A DNA stretch of 64,000 bases from Ruminococcus sp. (GTDB lineage: Bacteria > Bacillota > Clostridia > Oscillospirales > Ruminococcaceae), in NCBI GenBank assembly GCA_019420505.1, contig JAHZHC010000027.1, positions 35,249 through 99,248 on the forward strand, in the 5' to 3' direction. The position numbers were made by a program, and so were the translations under genes. Shown piece after piece: positions 7,456 to 16,091 of the stretch (positions are counted from its first letter, which is position 1; each line of letters starts with the position of its first letter). The notes below the pieces were generated by a model, which did no database searches, was not told the DNA's origin, and was given only the letters and a program-made list of their open reading frames with translations.

Positions 7456-9240
7456 ATGGATATCAGAAAAGAATTTCTTCAGGGAAGATCAATAAACGCT
7501 TACGAGGAGTTAGGCGCTCATATTATAAACGGCGGAGTAAGATTTGTTACATATGCTCCGAATGCTGAACGGGTGTCACTTTTAAGCAATTACAAAAAAC
7601 ACACGATGAAGCGTGATGAGGACGGATTCTGGGAATGTTTTATTGATAAATATGACAGATCAATTCCATACAAGTACAGTATAGTTACGAATGATGATAA
7701 GGAATATGCAAGGGCAGATCCGTTTGCTTTTTATAGTGAAGTAAGGCCTGACACGGCATCTTTTGTTTATGATATGGAGAACTATGACTGGAACGATGAA
7801 GAATGGATATCAAATCGTGACAAAAACTATAATAAACCGATGAATATATATGAAGTTCATTTCGGATCATGGAGGATCAAGCCGGGCAAGGAGGAAACAG
7901 AAAGATTTTACACTTATGAAGAAATGATAGATTTACTTATTCCGTATGTCAAGGAAATGGGTTATACTCACATTGAACTTCTTCCGCTGACGGAATATCC
8001 TTTTGACGGCTCGTGGGGATATCAGGTATCAGGGTATTATTCAGCGACGTCACGTTACGGAGAACCTAAGGGGCTTATGAAGTTTATTGACGCTTGTCAT
8101 GAAAACGGAATCGGAGTTATACTTGATTTTGTTCCTGTTCACTTTGTCAGAGATTTTTATGCGCTTCATATTTATGACGGCGGTTTCCTTTTTGAAAGCG
8201 ATTATGAGGATCAGAGATATTCAGAATGGAACACGGCATTATTTGATTATTCTAAGCCGCACGTTTTAAGCTTCATAAAGTCATCAATTAACTTCTGGAT
8301 TGAAAAATATCATGTTGACGGTTTAAGATATGACGCTGTGGCTTGTTTGATTTACAGGCACGGCAGAAAAGAAAATCCTTTAAACGATTCGGGAATCTGG
8401 TTTTTAAAGAATACAAATTATGAAATACAGAAGGCGCATCCTGATGTTATGCTGTTTGCTGAAGATTCAACGGATTATGGAAAAGTTACTGCTCCTGTTG
8501 AATTCGGGGGACTTGGATTCGATTATAAATGGGATCTGGGATTCATGAACGACACGCTGAATTATATAAAAACGCCGCCTTTTGAACGTAAATATCATCA
8601 CAACAAGATGACATTTTCAATGAGTTATTTTTACAATGATCTTTTTATTCTTCCTTATTCTCATGATGAAGTTGTACATGGAAAGCATACGATGATTGAC
8701 AAGGTTTTCGGTACGCAGGCTGAGAAAATGGCAACAATAAAAGCTTTATATACCTTCCAGTTCACTCATCCCGGGAAAAAGCTGAATTTTATGGGAAACG
8801 AGCTGGGTGAATACATTGAATGGCGAGAAGATAAGGAGCTTGGCTGGAATTTGCTTGGATATCCCGCTCATGACAGTCTGCATGAATATTTAAAGAAGCT
8901 GCATCATATATATATTAATGAACCTGCTTTATACAAATTTGATTACAACAGTGATGCGTTCAGATGGTGTGACGCAAACAACAACGGTCAAAGTATTTAT
9001 TCATATTGCCGTACTGATTTTGAGGGGAATGATGTATATATTATTTTGAATTTTTCCGGTATGAGTCAGAATTATAATTTAAGGGTATCGGGATATGGTG
9101 AATTTGAGGAAGTGTTAAATTCTGACTGTGACATATACGGCGGGTCGAATTGTATTAACAGTAATTTAATAGCACATGGCAGCTGTTTGTCACTGAAGCT
9201 TGCGCCTCTGAGTGCTGTTATTATTAAAAAGAAGAAATAA
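7456..9240 (+). CDS. glgB: 1,4-alpha-glucan (glycogen) branching enzyme
   Basis: GlgB cuts alpha-1,4 chains and re-attaches them as alpha-1,6 branches during glycogen synthesis in the cytoplasm. The 594-residue protein has an N-terminal CBM48/isoamylase-N domain (about 20-105), a GH13 barrel (about 125-500) and a C-terminal beta domain. The catalytic residues are all present: Asp293 in DGLRYDAV, Glu336 in LFAEDST and Asp404 in SHDEVVHGK. HFVRDF follows the DFVPVHF motif. Only ATG 7456 is usable, yet the nearest strong Shine-Dalgarno site (GGGGAGG, 7432-7438) is 17 nt away, an unusually long gap. Glycogen phosphorylase lies at the other end of the window. Confidence 0.95.
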   Translation: MDIRKEFLQGRSINAYEELGAHIINGGVRFVTYAPNAERVSLLSNYKKHTMKRDEDGFWECFIDKYDRSIPYKYSIVTNDDKEYARADPFAFYSEVRPDTASFVYDMENYDWNDEEWISNRDKNYNKPMNIYEVHFGSWRIKPGKEETERFYTYEEMIDLLIPYVKEMGYTHIELLPLTEYPFDGSWGYQVSGYYSATSRYGEPKGLMKFIDACHENGIGVILDFVPVHFVRDFYALHIYDGGFLFESDYEDQRYSEWNTALFDYSKPHVLSFIKSSINFWIEKYHVDGLRYDAVACLIYRHGRKENPLNDSGIWFLKNTNYEIQKAHPDVMLFAEDSTDYGKVTAPVEFGGLGFDYKWDLGFMNDTLNYIKTPPFERKYHHNKMTFSMSYFYNDLFILPYSHDEVVHGKHTMIDKVFGTQAEKMATIKALYTFQFTHPGKKLNFMGNELGEYIEWREDKELGWNLLGYPAHDSLHEYLKKLHHIYINEPALYKFDYNSDAFRWCDANNNGQSIYSYCRTDFEGNDVYIILNFSGMSQNYNLRVSGYGEFEEVLNSDCDIYGGSNCINSNLIAHGSCLSLKLAPLSAVIIKKKK

Positions 9241-9351
9241 ACATGACTGAAGTCATGAAATTTCAATGAATTGTTTGGTTGTATTGCACAATAATGCATA
9301 CAATAATTTGGCAAAAATTCACAAAATATCGCAAAGATTTTAATTACACTA

Positions 9352-9380
9352 TTGACAAATTAATGCAACTGTGATATAAT
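9352..9380 (+). promoter_or_regulatory. Sigma-A promoter of a non-coding RNA
   Basis: TTGACA (9352-9357), a 17-bp spacer and TATAAT (9375-9380) form a perfect consensus promoter. No coding region follows on this strand before a terminator at 9640-9680. Confidence 0.85.
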
Positions 9381-9382
9381 AT

Positions 9383-9680
9383 GATAAACACTTAAAATAA
9401 TAAGGATTTTCTATTTATTTAAGTGTTTATCAGTAAATATGAACTTTATTTCAAAATAAGTTATCAAAGTACATGGGTTAGTTTTATGGTCATGCACTAA
9501 GATCTCAACGGTACAGGATCGAAAAATGAAAACTTATTTTGAGTAAAAACCATCTCTCTTCGATATTTGTTATGTGCCTATAAAGCTGTCATTAGGCCTG
9601 AAACAAAGGAATTTTAGGATTATTCCAAGGTATCTTCTTAAGGATTGTTTTTAAGCTGTGAAATTCAATCCTTTTTAAAA
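9383..9680 (+). ncRNA. Putative free-standing structured RNA (~290 nt), family unknown
   Basis: A consensus promoter and an intrinsic terminator bracket a region with no credible open frame. Visible helices are: a perfect 14-bp hairpin (9383-9396 with 9418-9431), a 12-bp long-range stem (9451-9462 with 9531-9542) enclosing smaller pairings such as GTACATG with CATGCAC, a GCCTA/TAGGC hairpin (9576-9596), a GGAAT/ATTCC hairpin (9608-9626), and the terminator stem. The loop of the first hairpin carries TAAGGATT (9401-9408), identical to 9639-9646 in the 5' region of the terminator, so the loop could pair with the terminator's 3' arm. I see no tmRNA tag, RNase P or SRP signature. 6S RNA or a raiA-type RNA are candidates I cannot test here. 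Confidence 0.65.
9640..9678 (+). terminator. Intrinsic terminator of the 9.4 kb RNA
   Basis: AAGGATTG (9640-9647) pairs with CAATCCTT (9666-9673), followed by a T tract. Confidence 0.7.
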
Positions 9681-9712
9681 CATGTATTCATATTTACTGG
9701 CAAAAGGCGCAT

Positions 9713-10387
9713 TTAATGCGCCTTTTTGTTTTTAAGAACAAACTTATTTTTATGAAAATCCAATATACCTTTGTCCCTCAATTTACAAAGCTGTGCGGAC
9801 ATTGCACTTCTTTCAACGGAAAGATAATCTGCAAGTTCTTGTCGGTTAAAGGGAATTGAAAAAGAATTGCTTCCTGCTTTTTGAGCCTGAGAGGAGAGGT
9901 ATGAAAGCAATTTCTCCTGTGTAGTCCGTTTGGTCAAAATACGAATTTTCTGGTTTAGAATAAGATTTTTATTCGCCATGATTTTTAGCATATTATGTGA
10001 TAATTTAAAGTGCAAGGTTTCTGGTATAAAATCAAGTGAAAACAATTCCCTGAAATTAATCAGAATAATCTCCGACGGCTGTGATGTTAAGACGCTTACT
10101 GGAAGAGATCGGGTTTCGGAACAGGCAAAGGCTTCGCCGAATATTTCGCCTTCATTTATATGTTCAATAATATTTTTGTTTCCATAAAAATCTTCTTTAA
10201 TAATTTCGACCTGACCAAAAACAACTATGCCGATAAATTGTGCAGAATTTCCTGACAAAAAGACTGTTTCATTATTTTTATAATTTTTTATATTTACAAA
10301 AGAGCTTTTAAGAAGGTTTTCTATTTCATTTTCATTTATATTTTTAAAAAGCTCTGTATTTCCTAAAATTTCAATGTAATTTTTCAT
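9713..10387 (-). CDS. Crp/Fnr family transcriptional regulator
   Basis: A 224-residue regulator. The cyclic-nucleotide-binding-like beta barrel spans about residues 15-120. The Crp-type winged helix-turn-helix spans about 150-222, with NRQELADYLSVERSAMSAQL as the recognition motif region. There is no cluster of four cysteines like that of E. coli FNR, so it is not a classical iron-sulfur FNR. It is divergent from a ferredoxin-like protein gene across 105 bp that contain an 18-bp perfect palindrome. This layout suggests that it controls that gene in response to a redox or nitrosative signal, as HcpR-like members do. That link is inference. Confidence 0.88.
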   Translation of the reverse strand: MKNYIEILGNTELFKNINENEIENLLKSSFVNIKNYKNNETVFLSGNSAQFIGIVVFGQVEIIKEDFYGNKNIIEHINEGEIFGEAFACSETRSLPVSVLTSQPSEIILINFRELFSLDFIPETLHFKLSHNMLKIMANKNLILNQKIRILTKRTTQEKLLSYLSSQAQKAGSNSFSIPFNRQELADYLSVERSAMSAQLCKLRDKGILDFHKNKFVLKNKKAH

Positions 10388-10400
10388 ATAATCCTCTTTT

Positions 10401-10418
10401 CTGTTGTAAAAACAACAG
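10401..10418. promoter_or_regulatory. Perfect palindrome, likely Crp/Fnr operator
   Basis: CTGTTGT-AAAA-ACAACAG is an 18-bp perfect inverted repeat centred between the divergent Crp/Fnr regulator and ferredoxin genes. Half-site length and spacing fit a Crp/Fnr dimer. Confidence 0.65.
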
Positions 10419-10492
10419 AGTTTTTATTGTTATTATATTATAATAATGCTGCAAGGTCAAGTGATTTTGGATAAATTACGGAGGTTATAATA

Positions 10493-11191
10493 ATGATAAG
10501 AAAAATTATAAAAATAGATGAAGAAAAATGTAATGGCTGCGGATTGTGTGCAAAGGCTTGCCATGAGGGTGCAATTGGTATGGTTGACGGAAAGGCAAAG
10601 CTTTTAAGAGATGATTACTGTGACGGGCTGGGCGATTGTCTGCCAAGCTGTCCGACGGGGGCTATTGCTTTTGAAGAGCGGGAAGCTTTGGAATACAATG
10701 AAGAGGCAGTTAAAGCCAATCAGATGAAAAAACAGGGCAAGTCTTTAGCCTGCGGCTGTCAGGGAACACATTCAAGGATCATTGATCGTTCTTTTGTTAA
10801 AGAGGATAGCTTTTCTGTTCAGGCTCAGAGCAGGCTTTCGCAATGGCCGGTTCAGATCAAGCTTGTTCCTGTAAATGCACCGTATTTTGACAGCGAAGAT
10901 TTACTTATTGCGGCAGACTGCACGGCTTATGCTTATGGAGATTTTCATAACAGATTCATTAAAAACAAAATTACTTTGATTGGTTGTCCTAAGCTTGATC
11001 AAGGTGATTATTCAGAAAAGCTTTATGAAATCATTAAAGGCAATAATATTAAGAGTGTAACGGTTGTAAGAATGGAGGTCCCTTGCTGCGGAGGAATTGA
11101 AAACGCTGTTATAAGTGCACTTAAAAAAAGCGGTAAATTTATTCCATGGCAGGTCGTAACTATCGGCACAGATGGAAAAATAGTTGAATAA
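10493..11191 (+). CDS. 4Fe-4S ferredoxin-type iron-sulfur protein
   Basis: A 232-residue cytoplasmic protein. It starts with a two-cluster ferredoxin module: CNGCGLCAKAC (about residues 12-22), then a second, atypical set at CDGLGDCLPSCPTGA (about 45-58). The rest (about 85-232) is a domain with further cysteines, CGCQG near 87 and PCCGG near residue 200, which may bind another cofactor. It is usually annotated as a 4Fe-4S binding protein, and similar genes sit beside Crp/Fnr-type regulators and hybrid-cluster protein genes in Clostridia; no hcp gene is present here. Its electron partner is unknown. The start follows GGAGG. Confidence 0.82.
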   Translation: MIRKIIKIDEEKCNGCGLCAKACHEGAIGMVDGKAKLLRDDYCDGLGDCLPSCPTGAIAFEEREALEYNEEAVKANQMKKQGKSLACGCQGTHSRIIDRSFVKEDSFSVQAQSRLSQWPVQIKLVPVNAPYFDSEDLLIAADCTAYAYGDFHNRFIKNKITLIGCPKLDQGDYSEKLYEIIKGNNIKSVTVVRMEVPCCGGIENAVISALKKSGKFIPWQVVTIGTDGKIVE

Positions 11192-11196
11192 AAATC

Positions 11197-11235
11197 AATC
11201 TGCACATTCCATAATAGGTTTGTGCAGATTTTTTT
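11197..11235 (+). terminator. Rho-independent terminator
   Basis: AATCTGCACA (11197-11206) pairs perfectly with 11221-11230, followed by a run of seven T. Confidence 0.88.
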
Positions 11236-11353
11236 GGTTATTCTTTTGTGTTGTTTTTTTCTGATCATATACTTGCTGCTCATTAAGGAATAAGCTAAAA
11301 ATATAAAAAGAAAACTTGATTTATAGAAAATAAAATAGCTTTTAAAATGTTAA

Positions 11354-12064
11354 TTACACGATAATTTTGTCCAACACTTCTCCTACTTTTTCGTGTATCA
11401 CAAGGTCGCAGGAAGAATCCATAGGAGTTTTATCACGGTTTATAAGAATAAGATTGTTGCCTTTGAAATACCTGATAAAACCGGCGGCAGGGTATACGGT
11501 AAGGGAAGTTCCGGCAATTATTAATGTATCGCAGTTTGAAATTGCTGATAAGGCGCTGTTTACGGTTGAATTATCAAGACCTTCCTCATACAGCACCACA
11601 TCGGGTTTTATAATACCGCCGCACGTACATCGTGGAATTCCGCTGCTTTTCAGCATAAATTCGGCATTAAATTCTTTATGGCATTTCATACAGTAATTTC
11701 TATGAACAGAGCCGTGAAGTTCAAATACATTATGGTTTCCTGCAAGCTGGTGAAGCCCATCAATGTTCTGAGTCACAACAGCAGTTAATTTACCGGACCT
11801 TTCAAGTTCGGCAAGTTTTAGGTGAGCCTTATTTGGTTTTGCATTCAGGCATAGCATTTTGTCACGGTAAAACCTATAGAATTCCTCGGTATTACTCATA
11901 AAAAATGAATGGCTGAGAATCTCTTCAGGCGGATAGTCATACTTCAGGTTATATAGTCCGTCAACTGAACGAAAATCGGGTATGCCGCTTTCCGTTGACA
12001 CTCCTGCGCCGCCGAAGAAGACTATACTTTTACTTTGATTTATGATAGCTTGTAATTCGTTCAT
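11354..12064 (-). CDS. cobB: NAD-dependent protein deacylase (sirtuin, SIR2 family)
   Basis: A 236-residue sirtuin that removes acyl groups from lysines using NAD+. GAGVSTESGIPDFR near the N-terminus is the NAD-binding motif, TQNIDGLH carries the conserved Q-N-x-D, and the histidine in ELHGS is the catalytic base. Four zinc-ligand cysteines are present (CMKC, then CTC with the second pair about 20 residues later). GTSLTVYPAAG is the late NAD-binding motif. Length is normal for bacterial CobB. It is monocistronic, with no partner acetyl-CoA synthetase nearby. Confidence 0.93.
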   Translation of the reverse strand: MNELQAIINQSKSIVFFGGAGVSTESGIPDFRSVDGLYNLKYDYPPEEILSHSFFMSNTEEFYRFYRDKMLCLNAKPNKAHLKLAELERSGKLTAVVTQNIDGLHQLAGNHNVFELHGSVHRNYCMKCHKEFNAEFMLKSSGIPRCTCGGIIKPDVVLYEEGLDNSTVNSALSAISNCDTLIIAGTSLTVYPAAGFIRYFKGNNLILINRDKTPMDSSCDLVIHEKVGEVLDKIIV

Positions 12065-12261
12065 GTTATTCCTTCTTTCAAAAAATAATCTGAAACATTA
12101 TGACGCTTTTTTATAGGAGCAAAGTTTATCATTAAGTTTGACAGGAGTTTTTGTATTTTGGATTTCAGTAGGGATTGTTAAACTGAAATTCTATAATATT
12201 CGTCATCTAAGAGGCGAGAGACATTGTCTTCAGGTTATAATCAAGGATTCAAGATGAGAAT

Positions 12262-12292
12262 ACAAAAAAGCGTCTCAAAAGAGGCGCTTTTA
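12262..12292 (-). terminator. Rho-independent terminator of pyrG
   Basis: On the minus strand AAAAGCGCCTC pairs with GAGACGCTTTT around a TTTT loop, followed by TTTTT. Confidence 0.8.
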
Positions 12293-12297
12293 AAGTA

Positions 12298-13908
12298 TTA
12301 TTTTTCACTGTTTTCAATAGAAGCTCTGATAAAATCCTTGAAAAGCTTATGTGCACGGTTCGGGCGGGATTTAAACTCAGGATGGAACTGAACTCCCACA
12401 AACCATGGGTGGACATCTTCAGGAAGTTCAACGATTTCAACCAGTTTTTCATCAGGTGAAAGTCCTGCGAGCACAAGTCCTTTTTCAGTCAGCGTTTTTC
12501 TATAAGCATTATTGAACTCCCAACGATGACGATGGCGCTCATATATAAGTTCCTCATTATAAAGTTCTGCACATTTTGAACACTCGGTCAGCTTGCATGG
12601 ATATAGTCCCAGACGCATTGTGCCGCCTTTTTCGGTTATATCTTTCTGTTCGTCCATAATATCTATAACAGGAGCGGTTGTTTCACCGAATTCAGTAGAA
12701 TTTGCGCCTTCAAGACCTGCGACATGCCTTGCATATTCGATAACGGACATTTGCATTCCCAGGCATATTCCGAACATTGGAATTTTATTTTCTCTTGCAT
12801 ACTTAATAGACTCAATCATACCTTCGATGCCTCTGTCGCCAAAGCCTCCCGGCACAATAATGCCGTCACAGCCTTTAAGTATATCGGCAACTGTATCCGA
12901 ATTAATATCTTCTGACTGGAGCCATTTGATATCAACTTCTGCGGCGTTTTCAAATCCTCCGTGACGGAGAGCTTCTGCGACTGAAAGATATGCGTCCTCA
13001 AGTTCAACATATTTTCCTACAAGTCCGATAGTAACTTTCTTATCGCAATTCTTAACACGTTTTATCATTGAATTCCAATCGCTCAGATCTGGCTTACGGT
13101 TTTCAAGGTGAAGGTGCTGACAAACAACATCTGCAAGTCCTTCTTCCTCAAGCCACAACGGAACCTCATAGAGTGATGGTGCAGTAAGGTTCTGGATAAC
13201 GTCTTCGGGACGTACATTACAGAACAGACTGATTTTATTTCTCATATCCTCAGGAATTGGCATTTCTGAACGAAGAACCAGGACATTAGGCTGGATTCCC
13301 ATTGAAAGCAATTCTTTTACGGAATGCTGTGTAGGCTTTGATTTAAGCTCTTTTGAACCGGAGATATAAGGAATAAGGCAAACGTGGATAAACATAGCAT
13401 TATCTCTTCCCAGTTCGGTATAGGCTTGTCTTATAGCTTCAAGGAAAGGTGTTGATTCAATATCGCCGACAGTTCCTCCGATTTCAGTAATAACTACATC
13501 GGTATTTGAATCCTTGCCCACACGGTAAAGCTTATCTTTAATTTCATTTGTAATATGAGGAACCACCTGAACTGTACCGCCGAGATAATCTCCTCTTCTT
13601 TCTTTATTCAGCACGTTCCAATAGATTTTTCCTGTAGTAACGTTTGAATTTATAGATAGATTTTCATCAATAAATCTTTCATAGTGACCTAAATCAAGGT
13701 CAGTTTCAGCTCCGTCATCAGTTACAAAAACTTCTCCGTGCTGATATGGTGACATAGTACCCGGGTCCACATTTATGTATGGATCAAATTTTTGAATAGT
13801 AACGCTGTAGCCTCTTGATTTAAGAAGACGTCCCAATGATGCAGCAGTAATTCCTTTACCCAGTCCTGAAACCACACCGCCTGTTACAAAGACATATTTA
13901 GTGGGCAT
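12298..13908 (-). CDS. pyrG: CTP synthase
   Basis: PyrG aminates UTP to CTP with glutamine and ATP. The N-terminal amidoligase domain (about 1-270) starts with YVFVTGGVVSGLGKG (P-loop) and has FDPYINVDPGTMSPYQHGEV. The C-terminal class I glutamine amidotransferase (about 295-536) has the nucleophile cysteine in FGICLGMQ and the VQFHPEF histidine-glutamate pair. I place the start at 13908, 8 nt after a GGAGG site (13917-13921), giving 536 residues. An ATG 30 bp upstream is in frame but lacks a ribosome binding site. It has its own promoter. Confidence 0.96.
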   Translation of the reverse strand: MPTKYVFVTGGVVSGLGKGITAASLGRLLKSRGYSVTIQKFDPYINVDPGTMSPYQHGEVFVTDDGAETDLDLGHYERFIDENLSINSNVTTGKIYWNVLNKERRGDYLGGTVQVVPHITNEIKDKLYRVGKDSNTDVVITEIGGTVGDIESTPFLEAIRQAYTELGRDNAMFIHVCLIPYISGSKELKSKPTQHSVKELLSMGIQPNVLVLRSEMPIPEDMRNKISLFCNVRPEDVIQNLTAPSLYEVPLWLEEEGLADVVCQHLHLENRKPDLSDWNSMIKRVKNCDKKVTIGLVGKYVELEDAYLSVAEALRHGGFENAAEVDIKWLQSEDINSDTVADILKGCDGIIVPGGFGDRGIEGMIESIKYARENKIPMFGICLGMQMSVIEYARHVAGLEGANSTEFGETTAPVIDIMDEQKDITEKGGTMRLGLYPCKLTECSKCAELYNEELIYERHRHRWEFNNAYRKTLTEKGLVLAGLSPDEKLVEIVELPEDVHPWFVGVQFHPEFKSRPNRAHKLFKDFIRASIENSEK

Positions 13909-13973
13909 AACATAAACCTCCGATAAAATTAATTGCACAAACTGTTACACAATTTGCACATACCTTATTTACT

Positions 13974-14002
13974 ATCATAACAAATTTTTTTACAAATGGC
14001 AA
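13974..14002 (-). promoter_or_regulatory. Promoter of pyrG
   Basis: On the minus strand TTGCCA (14002-13997), a 17-bp spacer and TATGAT (13979-13974). The short leader carries two TGTGCAA copies. There is no initial GGG run of the kind used for CTP-sensing reiterative transcription in Bacillus pyrG. The rest of 14003-14189 shows nothing recognisable. Confidence 0.65.
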
Positions 14003-14189
14003 GGGGTTTAGAATAATTTCTATGACTTTTTTTATTTTCTCCGTATAAAGAACAAACAATAATATATTTATGGAATAAATGGAGTATAATACTTAATATT
14101 ATAAAAGAAAATATCAAGACTTAATGGTTTATTAATTATTATTAATAAAATTGGTATAAAAAAATACAGAAATTTGTCATAAAAGGTTG

Positions 14190-14218
14190 TTGTAATTTAA
14201 TTTGAAATGTTATATAAT
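14190..14218 (+). promoter_or_regulatory. Promoter of the LCP gene
   Basis: TTGTAA (14190-14195), a 17-bp spacer and TATAAT (14213-14218). Confidence 0.65.
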
Positions 14219-14351
14219 TATAGTATGTATTTTGTGATCTTTTTGGATTTTTAAAGTTTATTTTTGACATTTCAAGGGGATTAAACTTGTCGGGAATAAG
14301 ATGTTGATTGCGTTATCTGTAATCTTCAAATCATCAGAAATGAGGTTAGGT

Positions 14352-16040
14352 ATGTCAGAAAACAATAATCCGATAAACAGAGATAATGGTGTTCAGGATG
14401 AAGAATTTCAAAATATGCTTAAAGAAGTGTTTGGACAGAAAGAAAAGATAATTAATAATAGATTCAATGATTCGGATATAAGACCTGCTGAAAATAAGAC
14501 AGCTAAGAATGATTCAAAAAAAATGCAGGATAAAAGGCCTGTGCGCCGTAATGATATTAATCAAGGGAGCAGGAATGTTTCAAAAAATCTGAATTCTTCT
14601 GAGAACAGAAGACCTTCAGGAAACAGGAAGCCGTCGGCAAGCGGCAACGTGAAACGTCCTGCTTCTTCAAATCCTAATGCAAGGCCTCAAAGAGCAAATA
14701 ATGAAAGCAATGCACGTAAGCCGCTTGAAAAAAGGGCGTCGTCTTCGGCAAATATGAAACGTACTGAGGCACATGGAAAATTGGCAAGACCGTCTGCTGT
14801 ACCGGCAAAAAAAGTTATTGATGAAACAGCTATAAATAACAAAACTTCTGAAAAGAAAAAAAGCGGCGGAAAGCTTCTGAGAGGAAAAGACGGAAAGCCG
14901 CTTACCGGAAAACAAAAAGCTATCAGGATAACAGCGATAATTCTTGCGGCTATTTTAATATTGTGTTTATTAGGTTATTGTGTTTATCATTTTTATTATT
15001 CCTTATTCGGGAGATATCACGGAGAAAGAAATAACGGTGAGTATTTATATAACAGCAGTGATTATACAAATGAATCTGATACTATGACTCCTGAAGAGGC
15101 TGAGGCGGCACTTAAGAAACAGCTTGAGGGTACTGCAACTGAGCTTATGAAGGATAAGGATGTCATGAATATTCTTCTTATTGGTGAGGATCTTCGTGAT
15201 ACAGAAAGTGAAGAACGTGGTAACACTGATGTCATGATGATGATATCTCTTAATAAAAAGAATAAGACTATTACTATGACGTCCTTTATGAGAGATGCCT
15301 GGGTTTATATTGACGGATACGGACAGGCAAAGCTTAATGCTGCATACTGGGTGGACGGTCCTGAGCTTCTTAAAAATACCATTCAGGATTATTACGGCGT
15401 TTCTATTGACAGGTATGTAATTGTAAACTTTGAATCGTTTATAAAAATTATAGATGCTCTTGATGGAATTGACATGCAGGTTACCGATGAAGAAGCTGAG
15501 GGAATGAAAGCTCCTATGGCAGAGCAGAATAATATTCTCGGCAACAAAAAGGGTACAGATTATCTTTCAAAGGGCGGAAAAATAAGGCTTAACGGAAATC
15601 AGGCGCTTGCCTTCGCACGACTGAGGTATGTTGGCAATGCTGACTATGAGCGTACTGAACGTCAGAGAAGAGTTATTACTGAGATAATCAAAGAGTCTAA
15701 AAATCTGAGCTTGGTTGAAATTGACAGCCTTTTAAAAGAGGTGCTTCCGGATGTTAAAATTGATTTAACAGAGGGTGAAGTTGCTTCATTGTTGCTCAAC
15801 TGTTTTGATTATATGAATTATACTATTCAGGAGCTCAGGATTCCGGCTGATGATATGTTCAGTGAACAGATCATAAATGGTCTTTCTGTACTTTGTCCTG
15901 ATTTTACGGCAAATACAAGAAAAATTATTGAGACGGTTTATGGTCAGGAAGCTTTGGATCTGTATGATAAACAAAATCCGCAGGCGGTTCAAACATATAA
16001 TGATTACAATGCTTATGGCGGTTATAATTACGGATATTGA
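14352..16040 (+). CDS. LytR-CpsA-Psr (LCP) family wall-polymer ligase
   Basis: LCP proteins transfer teichoic-acid-like or capsular polymers from a lipid carrier to peptidoglycan at the outer membrane face. The protein has a long low-complexity, basic cytoplasmic region rich in N, S, R, K and P (about 1-190), one membrane helix (about 195-215), and an LCP domain (about 270-490). The LCP domain shows NILLIGEDLRD, GNTDVMMMISL, FMRDAWV and ARLRYVGNADYERTERQR, the arginine-rich pyrophosphate-binding motif. I take ATG 14352 after a GAGG site as the start (562 residues); ATG 14301 is in frame but has no good site. The extended cytoplasmic tail is longer than usual and may be a regulatory or phosphorylation target (inference). 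Confidence 0.9.
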   Translation: MSENNNPINRDNGVQDEEFQNMLKEVFGQKEKIINNRFNDSDIRPAENKTAKNDSKKMQDKRPVRRNDINQGSRNVSKNLNSSENRRPSGNRKPSASGNVKRPASSNPNARPQRANNESNARKPLEKRASSSANMKRTEAHGKLARPSAVPAKKVIDETAINNKTSEKKKSGGKLLRGKDGKPLTGKQKAIRITAIILAAILILCLLGYCVYHFYYSLFGRYHGERNNGEYLYNSSDYTNESDTMTPEEAEAALKKQLEGTATELMKDKDVMNILLIGEDLRDTESEERGNTDVMMMISLNKKNKTITMTSFMRDAWVYIDGYGQAKLNAAYWVDGPELLKNTIQDYYGVSIDRYVIVNFESFIKIIDALDGIDMQVTDEEAEGMKAPMAEQNNILGNKKGTDYLSKGGKIRLNGNQALAFARLRYVGNADYERTERQRRVITEIIKESKNLSLVEIDSLLKEVLPDVKIDLTEGEVASLLLNCFDYMNYTIQELRIPADDMFSEQIINGLSVLCPDFTANTRKIIETVYGQEALDLYDKQNPQAVQTYNDYNAYGGYNYGY

Positions 16041-16046
16041 TTTATT

Positions 16047-16073
16047 GGGGCGGATTATTCCGCCCTTTCTTTA
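16047..16073 (+). terminator. Weak intrinsic terminator between LCP and ABC ATPase genes
   Basis: GGGCGGA pairs with TCCGCCC (16059-16065) around a short loop, followed by TTTCTTT. It probably only partly separates the two genes. Confidence 0.55.
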
Positions 16074-16091
16074 GATAAGGGGAAATGAAAC

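Noticed and set aside
9383..9680. tmRNA, RNase P RNA or SRP RNA
   Set aside because: None of the conserved cores (tag reading frame and tRNA-like ends, GAGGAAAGTC, or the SRP GGAA-tetraloop helix) is present.
13974..14002. CTP-sensing reiterative-transcription start for pyrG
   Set aside because: The expected start region reads AGTAAATAAGG and lacks the initial GGGC run needed for that mechanism.
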